Below, one piece after another: positions 45,800 through 55,718 of a stretch of DNA of 64,000 nucleotides. The translations under genes and the position numbers were made by a program. Every line of letters begins with the position of its first letter. Position 1 is the first letter of the stretch. The stretch covers positions 2,916,501 through 2,980,500 of the forward strand of contig JAOTOL010001656.1 of the NCBI GenBank assembly GCA_034440575.1. Direction: 5' to 3'. This DNA comes from Imbricaverruca yamaguchii (Eukaryota; Arthropoda; Thecostraca; Neoverrucidae). Under the pieces are notes generated by a model that was given only the letters and a program-made list of their open reading frames with translations, made no database searches and was not told where the DNA came from.

Positions 45800-48700
45800 T
45801 TGAATGCCCTGAGGCACAGTTACCTCAGCACTTACCTTCTTTTCTCCAGAATATGCAAACAGCTGATATCCCACCACAAATTCTTCATATGTACCACAGA
45901 TCACCTCCAACTGGAGCTCCCTCTTCATCTTCAACATTTAGCAATGCCTCCTGCAATACATAGAACCAGGATGCACATTGGTGGTGGATTCAAATTTGAT
46001 AGGGGAAGCCAAATTTTGGGCGATATTTTGGATAGTAAAAATTATAGGTGCATTCTCCTATTTCTAGGGAGTTCCAGTTATTGTTTGAAATGAAACCTTA
46101 ATTCATGAAAATCATGTAACATACTTGGGAGCAGGAACAGATGACAAATTTGTCTATTAGTAAGGAAGTGTAATATTATGACTTTGGTTGGTTGGTGGGA
46201 TTTAGGGGCACATCTACTGTGTTGCTTATACAGCACCCATTAATATTATGACTTTCTGAGAAAGACAAACATTTTTCCTAAGCACAGCCAATTAAAGCTG
46301 CTTCTCACCAATTACAAAGGTATCCCTCACTGGGCCCAAACTTTGATTCCCTGAACAATCAGAGATGCCACCACTGAGCTACAGGGATGGACCATGGGGG
46401 ATGGATACTGCACCTTCTGTGACAGTGTCAGTGAATGACATTTTATCATCAGCAGGCACAATTAAACTTGATTGTGATCATTTGTACTTCTGGGTATAGT
46501 ACAGTCATATATGAGTCAGTTCACATAGGAGAGGTAAACAATAATGAAAGAAATAGCATGACAATTTATCATCAAAGCTATGGCTCCCAGACAGGTCTGC
46601 TACATTTGCCACAAATAGTTCATTATTGTTTGTCATCTCTATCAGATGACCATATGAAATTATTGGAATTGTTTACTACCCAGCCAGCAATTTTGATCTG
46701 GGTCAACTTGGGCTGAAAAGGAATCTGCCCAAGTAGAACATTTTGTCAGAGCCCATCCATTCATTGGGTTTTGGTTGGCATGTGAAACAAGGACACCAAC
46801 CAAGACCCATACAAAATGTAACTGGACACTGTTCAGGAAAATACATCAAAAACACAAGCATAGCCGCCAAACTGTGGCTCAGCCCAGTATAATGCAGGCT
46901 GTACCCAAGCAAACTGTTCTGATATGAGCTGTGCTATCTTGGGCTCTGCCCAGGCTGAGTCTAATATGTCCACCATCAACCCAAGTAGATTGTGGGCACC
47001 TCCAGAAAAAGCACTATATTTTCATATAAATAGTGGTTTTCTCATTTAGGTGTACATTTTTGGAAATTATTGCAATTTTGGTCCTTCATGAGGAATGTTA
47101 ATCACACACTTTATTTCTGAGCAGAGGCTAGGCTAGGTTCACCCATGCCATCTCTGGGGGTCTTCAACTGCCCCTCAGGTGTTTCATGGATAGTCAAAGA
47201 ACAAGCATGGCAGAGTGCCTAAACTTGGCATACCCATTGCCACGTCAATTTTGCATATCATGTCAAACTTTTGAAATCAGGTCATCTAGGGTGAACGAGT
47301 TAGTTGAGGTCAAGTGAGGTCACCTCCAAAAAAGTTCACATCAGTCATCACACTTTAATGAATAGATATTTTAATGAAACTTTCAGTGTTTGCTGATATC
47401 TAGGGATGGAACAAAACATACAAGAGGAATTTGTCATTTTTCCATTTTTGATTACTTTGATTAGTTTTGCATATTTGCCTATTATGGTTAAAATAGAAGA
47501 TTTTCACTTTTCAATTTTTGGTCCACTCTGCACATTGGAAAAGGTTAATTAAAGAAAAGCAGAACTCAAAATTTTGAAACAAAAAAATTATTTTTTGGTG
47601 GCCAAAAAAAAGTAGGTTCCTGGTTGATTTTGCTGCCATTTTCTGATTCCAAAATTTTTTGTTTTTTCAAATATCCCCCAAAATGAACAACCCAGAGCCA
47701 AAAACATGATGTGTGAATTTGTTTTGGGTGTGGTGTTGGACCCTATTCATCAAACACTTTTGATGACAGATTTTGTTTTCTTACAATACTTAGTTTGGAT
47801 ATTGGAGGTGGATTCCTATCGGCCCCTGACACAGGTGTGAGAATCTGACTGGAGATGCAGGACAGGTTAAGATAGATGAGGTTTTCTTGTATTGGCAGCT
47901 ATGGACTTACACATTCTGACACATATTTTCCCTTCAAAAAGGTTAGGCTAGGTTAGGTTAGTTGGTTTGTGTGCCTCACAGTGCCACAAATTTGTGTGCC
48001 TCACAGTAAATTTTGCATTCTTGGATTTTCTTCTGATGCAATCTTTATTAACATGATTAGCATGATATGACAATTAATTTCTTCTGCAAATGCTTACTGC
48101 TCAGATGCCAGGCAAAATATCAAAACAGGCTTTGTGTTAGGTAACAGCACAAAAATAATGTTTAAGAAAAAAAGGGAACAAAACTGAACCTAATATTACC
48201 TAACAACTTAATACAATATTTTTTTTCTCAGCATAGTCCCACTTGAAAAATAAATAGTCTGCCCTATTTTTAAGATTTTTTTTCTTGGAAGGAGAGGTGG
48301 TCTTTAAATTGTTTTCAAGCAATTTTTTTAAAACTACCTAATCAAGCATAACTCCTTTACTTGCTTCATGGAGGTAAAATGTCAGTAAAACAAGTGTTGT
48401 GAATACCTTCAAAAACAATAACACTGGTTAGGTCAGGTCAAGCTGTGCAAGCCAATTTTTGCTATCAAAATGCTGTATTATTTTTCATCATATCAGTTAT
48501 TATATAGGTATCAGTAAAATAATTGACCATGTGACCTGGAAATTCACAGTTAATGGAATTGTGCTATTTCATCCTTGTCTTGGGTTTTTACAAGTTTGCC
48601 ACATGATGCATGGGCAGTCATCATGCACACAACTGCTAAATACTGCAAAATGCATCTGACTGAAGTGAGTCATTCCGCTTTTTTAATCCTTAAGTGGCGA

Positions 48701-50150
48701 TCCTTTATTTTCTTCCAATCTTTCACTATTCCCAAGCAACTTCTTTCTTCATCCACACAGGTGAAGAGATTTTAGGACACTGATATAGGTACACCCATCA
48801 AAGCCCCATTGATAATATTTTTCTTGCCAATTTAAAAGTAAACATTGGCTATGGAAATGAACAGTAGCACCATGCTGATCATGTTAATATCCATCAGTGT
48901 GGCTCAAATTGAGCAATTTCAGTGGCAACATCATACAATCATATATTCACTATTTAAATTCATACCACATTGCAATATGACTGGTGTATGTGTATGATGG
49001 TGTACACCTATGGTAATGCAATGTTGTAAGTCAATACAGCATCATATGGTATGTTAATTTTACATCATTCTTCATCATATATTTTCCAGCAAAAAAAAAT
49101 TATGCACACCTTCCTAGCAATTTTAATAGGGGGCAGCATAAGTAAGTTATTGGTGAAACACCTGGTTATTAAAAAGGAAGTATTTTAACTAAAAAGTTAT
49201 CATTTACCAAGGAACTGAATATCAATTACTCAAATCACATCAAGAAAACAGAAAAATGGCAAAACATGGTTTATAGGCTTCATTTGTGTAGGTACTTACC
49301 TCAATTGGTATTCTTTTTCACTTCCTGCCGCATAGTCGCTCACGCTGGATATGGAACCGAATGTGCCGCATAGGCATAGGCAGGCCCAGGCCCCTGTCAT
49401 CCCCATCCTTCTTGCGTGTCGGCTCGAATGGTACAAATGACGTTATCTGAGATACCACTTTTGGGCCGTTTTAATGGTTTCATGCATTTTAAAATGGAAA
49501 TATTTTCAATTCAACTCACTTTATAAATCATATAATATCACGTCTGTGCTTTTGGAATTGTGTTTGAGCTGTTATTTTATCATCCTCAGTTAGGCTGCGA
49601 ATTAGGCGACGACCATCACGAAAGCAGCATTTTAGGGGCACACATTTTCTCAAATTGTTAGATGGCGCAGTTGAGTCATAAATAGCGCAGCTGTTTACAG
49701 AGCTTCCTCGTAGGCTGTTTTATGATTGGCTTTATGTCTGTCACACCTTGTGTTCGATGTACGTGCGTTTTAGTTGTAGTTTTATTGTATAGTGTTCTGT
49801 TGTGGTGTGTCTTTATCATCTGGAAGAAAGATATGGAAAGAAGAGATTGTCAACCAACATGCTTATGTTTCCAAGAGATGAAAATGCATATAAGACCTGG
49901 TTGACAGTGAAAAGGAGCTGATGGAGTTCATCCAACCAGCCCATCCATTTGTTCCAACCACTTTACCTCTGATGATTATGATCTGGGCCACGGATGCAGC
50001 TGAAAATAATGTCAGTGTCAACACCTGCATTTTCTGGTGTTATTCCATTAATTTTCCATGAATTTGCCATGAGTCTTAGACATCAGGACACAAAAGATCA
50101 GTGTGACTATGAGCCACAAGGGCCCTTCTTGGTTGCACTCTGAACACTCA
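45800..50150. other. Gene-poor, CpG-depleted block
   Basis: AT-rich with very few CG dinucleotides between about 45.8 and 49.3 kb. The stretch 46,190-46,250 is a decayed copy of a GGTTGGTTGG...CATACAGCGCCCAT sequence also present at 52,870-52,945. No coding frame with a recognisable domain. Confidence 0.5.
47130..47880 (+). repeat. CpG-decayed copy of the GGTCA-rich repeat
   Basis: Aligns with 18,735-19,560 (GGGGTCTTCAACTGCCCCTC, TCATCTAGGGTGAACGAGTT, TTTTAATGAAACTTTCAGTG). Nearly all differences at CpG sites of the other copy are TG or CA here, which points to past methylation and deamination. Confidence 0.8.
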
Positions 50151-50159
50151 ACCAGTTGC

Positions 50160-50880
50160 CCACCAAATCCGTCGATCAGCCCTCCCTGGAATACTGAAAA
50201 CCAAGCCCTCTATTCTTGTAATAATTGCCTATGGTGTTTTTAAAGATGTTCAATGTGCTGCTACTGACAATGGTTTTTGGCATCTGGTTCCAGTGTTCTA
50301 TTACCCTGTTGGTGAAGAAAGACTGTCTTAACCTTGTCCTGCTGTAGTTAACTTTAATTTTGAATTGATGACCTTTAAGTGCATCATTTCTGTTATATTC
50401 AAATATTTTCCTAATATATCCATCCTCCTGACCAAGAACAAATTTAAAGACCTCAATGAGTGCTCTCAACTTTCTATATCTAAGTGAAAGCATGTTCAAT
50501 TTCTTCAATCTTTCCTCATATGCCAGGTTGCTTATGTCATTAGCCATTTTTGTAGCCATATTTTGCGCTGTCTAAAAGCGAACAATCTTTTTCATAACTA
50601 GGAGCCAAAGCTTGGACACAGTATTCCAAATGTGGCCTGCCATGCACAGTAAAGCCTTCTGATGACTTCCTCACTTATGTATGACACATTCCTATATATT
50701 CCCCCGAGCATTATCAGTGCCTTTTTCCTGGATTCTTTCGTCTGTTCTGATGCCCCCAATCTTGTGTTCAGAATAACACCAAAGTCCTTCTGCTGAGTCA
50801 GCGATAGAACTTTGCCACCGCCATCAAATATGGAGCCTTCATATGCTGCTTACCTTATCTTCATATCTTATCTTTGTATT
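50160..50880 (-). pseudogene. LINE C-terminal fragment
   Basis: The minus-strand frame 50,559-50,176 reads YEERLKKLNMLSLRYRKLR, then IFEYNRNDALKGHQFKIKVN and RVIEHWNQMPKTIVSSSTLN, the usual C-terminus of CR1/L2-like LINE proteins. Upstream, to 50,880, LSLTQQKDFGVIL is the segment that follows the reverse transcriptase. Stops and a frame change separate the parts. The catalytic domains are absent. Confidence 0.75.
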
Positions 50881-50881
50881 G

Positions 50882-51307
50882 CTAAATAAAGAACAGTTCA
50901 TTTAGTTTGGTGCCACTTCTGTTCACATGAATTTTAACACGACCATCATCAGCAAACTGGGACTGGAGCAGGACGGCCTTCCCGTCGTTGCCGGCTTCGT
51001 CGCCTACAAAATGAGGCGTCAATACATCGCTTGGTTGTCCGACGTCTGAAGCACCGGAGGCGCTCCTGGCCGTTGTGTCCAGCTCTTGGTTAATCACCAT
51101 CGGTCGCGGCGGGCGCTGCATGTCACATACGTGGTAGAGGGCGATGCCAAACCAGTTCAATTCTGATGTCTGCTTCATCATGGACACAACCTGTACAGGC
51201 GACATCAGCATCGTGAGACCCGGGATGGGCGTCATTAATAGCCGGCAGCCGAAGCTAGGAGTGTGGCTAGTTGTGTGAGACGGAGGCTGACTCGAGTTAG
51301 GCTGCAT
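50882..51307 (-). CDS. Unrecognised open frame
   Basis: A 141-codon frame with balanced composition and normal CpG content, beginning MQPNSSQPPSHTTSHTPSFG, with a hydrophobic Met-rich segment (LLMTPIPGLTMLMSPVQVVS) and a C-terminus ...GRVKIHVNRSGTKLNELFFI. I do not recognise it. It abuts the LINE fragment at 50,880. It could be a cryptic exon, part of a mobile element or chance. Confidence 0.25.
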   Translation of the reverse strand: MQPNSSQPPSHTTSHTPSFGCRLLMTPIPGLTMLMSPVQVVSMMKQTSELNWFGIALYHVCDMQRPPRPMVINQELDTTARSASGASDVGQPSDVLTPHFVGDEAGNDGKAVLLQSQFADDGRVKIHVNRSGTKLNELFFI

Positions 51308-51561
51308 GTTCGCATCGGCTGGTTGCGCAAGAACTCTGCTCGGCAGAGCGCAGGGGCGGGCATCTAGGCAGGTCCGCCATCATGTCACCAGGCAGCGATA
51401 GGATGTCCACCCTCACACTGCCGGCCATGTGTCACCATCTCTGCTGTGTGTCGTGTCGTGTCGTTCGGTTCTGCCCTTTGTAACCGTGTTTGTTGTTGCC
51501 ACCGTGACCAGGGGCGGACTGGCGGCGCCTCCTGTGTTGCCCGTTCTGCCGGCACTTTACA

Positions 51562-52585
51562 TTGGTTTCATGCCGCCCGATCATGCCATCCACTGCAGCT
51601 CGACCGCCCATTAGGCCCTTCTGGACTTTCAGTCAACCAAAGGTCGAGTACTTGCTCTCGGAGAAGAAAGCCACTATCTCATCGGCGGAGATTCAAGGTC
51701 TCTTTCACAAGTTCGCCGATGACAACAATCACAAATCACTCATATTCACGGATGGGTCGAAACACGAGGCTAAGGTAGGCATCGGCATCACTGGACCAGG
51801 TCTCAGACTTTCCAAACGTTTACCGGATAACTTCTCCGTCTACTCTGCTGAAGCAATGGCCATTCTGGCCGCTATTTTCATTCTCATTAAGCGAAAAGTC
51901 AGAAACGTAGTGATATGCTCAGACTCCAAATCCGTCCTGCAATCAATTAGCAACACCCACGACTGTCCTCATCACATCATTGATCGAATCCAACAAATCG
52001 TGGCGCAAAACATAAACATGAACTTTTCCTTCCTCTGGATTCCGGGTCACGCCAACATCCCAGGTAACGAAGAAGCAGACCGGCTCGCAAAGCAAGCCTT
52101 AGCATCGAACACCCACCCCAGCGTGGAATATTGGGTAGACGATTGCAAAGCACTCCTACAACATCGCATTCGCCAACACCAACAGAACACATGGACACAA
52201 CACATCTCAACACAACACAAATCCAACCACGCCCACGCAATAAAACCAACCATAGGCACATGGAACACATCAAATCAGTCTCACCAACAAAAAGAGGTCA
52301 TCCTCACTAGACTTAGAACCGGTTGCACAAAACTAACATAGCCTCAATTAGGGGAGGACCAACACACAACACCACACTGCGACACCTGCAACACCACGTT
52401 AAGCATATGCCACATCCTGCTAGACTGCAGTAGTTTTAGCTCTCAGAGACAACCACTTAAGGCTTTCTGCCAGAGAGAGGGCATCACCCTATAGCTTCCA
52501 TCGCTTCTCGGTGACAAACACGCAGAACTCATTCAATTGCTATTTGAATATCTGTATGCCACAGAACTAGCAGGAGCTCTCTAGG
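51562..52585 (+). pseudogene. I-type LINE RNase H and zinc-knuckle fragment
   Basis: The C-terminal part of an ORF2. It has an RNase H domain with all four acidic motifs visible (IFTDGSKHE, YSAEAMAIL, ICSDSKSVL, NEEADRLAKQAL) plus FLWIPGHANIPG. After an in-frame TAG at 52,339-52,341 it continues through CDTCNTTLSICHILLDCSSF, the terminal Cys/His knuckle. The reverse transcriptase is absent, so it is 5'-truncated. RNase H-bearing LINEs belong to the I/R1/LOA-type groups. Confidence 0.85.
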
Positions 52586-52619
52586 CACCACCAACGTTCA
52601 CATCAACTTGCAATACATG

Positions 52620-52880
52620 ACCGCGAAACACTCGTAGGAAACACGTAAATAGCCATCCCTGCATGGCTTCGGACGTACATGAGCCGATTTGCTTCCAAGT
52701 TAGGAATAATTGGCTACCTAGCGGTGCCGTCGGAGGTAGATGAGCCGACCTGCTTTAGGAAAACATAGAAACTTTTAAAAAATAGCTTAACGTAAAACCA
52801 CTACCCAGAGGAGTCGTCGGACGTAGATGAGCCGATTTGCCTTCCGACACCTAACGTAAATGGCTACCCAGAGGTTGGTT
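52620..52880. repeat. Three short repeats in a LINE 3' region
   Basis: The word GTCGGACGTAGATGAGCCGA recurs in variants at about 52,668, 52,729 and 52,814, alternating with TGGCTACCTAGCGG / TGGCTACCCAGAGG. The same words appear near 63,448-63,482, outside the right end of the I-type LINE. Confidence 0.7.
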
Positions 52881-52959
52881 GGTTGGTTATTTGGGCTTAA
52901 GGGCGCATTGACTGCTTCGGTCATACAGCGCCCATAACAATGTTAGATTGATAGCTTGG

Positions 52960-53720
52960 GATGATTAGTGCCAACAGTAGTACACGACCATTCAGAATAC
53001 GTGCAGATATCATCAGTGAAACAATGAAAGAAAAAGAGCAAGCGCAAGAAAACATTGGTGAAACAGTGAAACGGGAGTAACATCAGTGAAACAGTGAAAC
53101 GGGAGTAGCACCGGTGAAGCAGAAACAGAAAGAGCAAGCGCGAGCAAAATCTGTGGAACAGTGAAATTACATCAGTGGAACAGTGAAGCAGAACGAGCAA
53201 GCGCAAGCAAACATCAGTGGAACAGTAAAACGGGAGTAACATCAGTGAAACAGTGAAACAGAAAGAGATGAAACAGAAATAAAGAAATGCCGCCCCGGTA
53301 GCTCAGTTGGTTAGAGCGCTGGCCTGCACTGGTCTCCCCTGTACTGGAAAACAGGGTTCGAGTCGCTTCGCGCGCTCGCATTTAGCCCCCGGCCGGGAGT
53401 GTCAGTTGGCACCTGGCCCGATAAGGCCGGGGACGAACTACCGGGCGGCCGTGTCGGTGCATTGGCGGCACGTTAAACTTTTGGTCTAAATTCTACCGTT
53501 GTGCTGGAGTTCATGGATCGGGTGGTGGGGCCAGGGTTCACGCAACAAGCTCTGCTTAGCAATAGAACCCTGGCTCCTCAAGCCACCCCAACAACTCGGA
53601 TTAAATTTATTTATTTTCTAAAAAGAAAAAAAAAGAGCAACAGCGAGCAAACATCAGTGAAACAGTGAAACAGGAGGAACATCAGTGAAACAGTGGAACA
53701 GCAAGATCAAGTGCAAGCGA
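52960..53720. repeat. CAGTGAAACAGTGAAAC minisatellite split by a SINE
   Basis: Loose tandem of AACATCAGTGAAACAGTGAA and AGAGCAAGCGCAAGCAAA words from 53,010 to 53,285, resuming at 53,636-53,720 after the inserted SINE. Confidence 0.85.
53290..53635 (+). mobile_element. tRNA-derived SINE, second copy
   Basis: Begins GCCGCCCCGGTAGCTCAGTT with an intact box A (TAGCTCAGTTGG) and an intact box B (GGTTCGAGTC). The body is close to the minus-strand copy at 10,179-10,526 and ends in an A-rich tail. It is inserted in a minisatellite. This copy has better pol III boxes than the other. Confidence 0.92.
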
Positions 53721-53834
53721 AAATCAGTTGGAGTGACATGTCGCGGTTCCGAGCGTATAGTGCTACACGTCAGTGAGGTGTGCAAATCCCTCTGAAGTTA
53801 ACATCCGATAAAAAGCGAAACAGTTGTCCAGAAG

Positions 53835-55714
53835 TTACCGCGCGCGAGCGGTCACAAAGGAGGTCGCGGAGTGACAGCGACTGTGCTGCTCCAAAAAAAA
53901 CCGTCTTCGGTCATCGGCGAGCATAGGGCACGAGACCAAGACGTGACGCACAGACAGTGGTGCGCGACATCGAAGGCAACTTGGCCTGTCTTCCTCACAG
54001 AGTAGATGGTGGTGTGTTGGGTGAGTGTGTCCAAGCCGAAGACGGCAGAGCACGACCTCTTCACGTCTCGTCCGGCGGTAGGATGAGGTCCATTCTCCGA
54101 GGCATGGTTTTATCGTTCGTAGTTTGTTATCCAGCAACGTGTCCCAGGTATCCTGCCGTTTTTTTTAAAACAAAGGTCATGATTGTACGGCGATATTCTC
54201 TCTCTGGGAGCGGCATAAATCGCTGGTATGGGGTTTGGGCTGCACGTTTCGCAGCAGCATCCGCTGCCTCGTTTCCCACGATGCCGACATGGCTTGGAAT
54301 CCAACAGAAGGTAACAGATTTTCCAGCATGTGTTAGTGATCTGAGAAGCCGTAAGACTGCGCATTCTGACGCAAAAGGGGGTGCCACGTGTGATGCGTGC
54401 TCGTTCGAATGTTGCAATCAAGCGGTGAGAGTATATGTAAGTATACGCAGGATTATCTGGGAATTGGCGCGCTTTACTCGCGTAGCGCATCCCGAGCATT
54501 TCGCGACGGAGCGAGAGTGGTGGCTCGTGGGCTTCAGCCAGAAAGCTCACAAAAGGTGAAGTGCGGAAAGCTCCGGTCACGATTCGGAGCGCCGAATGGT
54601 GTACCACATCCAGTGATCGCTTCCTCGTTGTGCAAGCGCTGTCATATATAAAACATGCGTAGTCGAGTTTTGAACGAACGAGAGAGCGGTACAGTAGAAG
54701 CATAGTTTTCCTCTCTCCTCCGTAGGACGTGCGCGCAACCATCTTCAGAAGGTTGAGCGATGTAAAACACTTCTCTCGCAGTGTTTTAAAATGTTCCTTG
54801 TAACTGAGACGAGCCTCAAAAGTAACTCCCAGAAACCTGGCAGCGCGCTGGAAGGGAATTGGCTGCCCATACAGCTGGAGAGCAGGGTCTGGGCAGCTTC
54901 TGCGGCGCCGCAGAAATGCATCCCTGTAGTTTTTGAGACAGAAAACCGAAACCCGTTCTTCTCCAAGCATGCTACCGCCAACTGAAGCTGCCGTGCCATT
55001 GCCGGTGCAGTGGATGTTCAGCACCAAATTTCGAAGTCATCCACGAACAGTGATCTACCGATATTACGCGGAATGGACTCGCAGATATCGTTGATCATGA
55101 TGGCGAACAACGCCACGCTCAACACACTTCCCTGTGGTACCCCTTCCGTTTGTGGGTACCGATCCGACATACAGCTTTCGATCCGAACACGAAAAAAAAC
55201 GCCTCGACAGAGAGTTCTGGAGGAAGAGGCCCATGGATCCACGAATTCCACATTTGAAGACCTTCATCAGTATGCCGTAGCGCCAGGTGGTGTCATACGC
55301 TCCGTGGATGTCGAAAAACACTGCACCAATGTGACGGTTTTGCTGGAACGCTGCACGTACCACTGTATCAAGGGCTAAAAGATGGTCAATGGTGCTGCGG
55401 TTTTTCCTAAAACCACACTGTGCGTTGTTTAAAATGCCATGTCGTTCAAGAAATCAGGTCAGACGCACGTTCACCATCTTCTCCATGGGCTTACAGAGTG
55501 ATGATGTGAGTGGTATTGGTCGGTAGTTTCCCGGGTCTACGCTGTCTTTTCCGGGCTTTAATATTGGGATCATAATGGCCTCACGCCAAGCGGGTGTGAA
55601 ATCTCCTTTCTTCCACAGTCGGTTCAGCGTTGCCAGTACGGCATCAAGTGTACATGATGGAGGATGTTTGAGCATGTCGTTGTGTATTTGGTCGTCGCCT
55701 TCGGATACGCTCCG
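53835..55714 (-). pseudogene. I-type LINE ORF2, RT to C-terminus
   Basis: RT blocks in several frames, in order: IPILKPGKDSVDPGNYRPI, GAVFFDIHGAYDTTW, GVPQGSVLSVALFAIMINDI and the active-site LFVDDFEIW. Then comes the thumb (SKLDYACFIYDSA), the last part of RNase H (FCWIPSHVGIVGNEAADAAA) and a terminal zinc knuckle (CLRCRAPLSVRHVLVSC). The first two RNase H acidic motifs are missing: the thumb runs straight into the late RNase H near 54,430, an internal deletion of roughly 100 codons or more. Multiple frameshifts. Confidence 0.85.
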
Positions 55715-55718
55715 AAGG

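Noticed and set aside
53290..53365. A tRNA gene (boxes A and B present)
   Set aside because: The acceptor stem cannot close, and the sequence continues into a SINE body with an A-rich tail. A second copy with the same body exists at 10,179-10,526.
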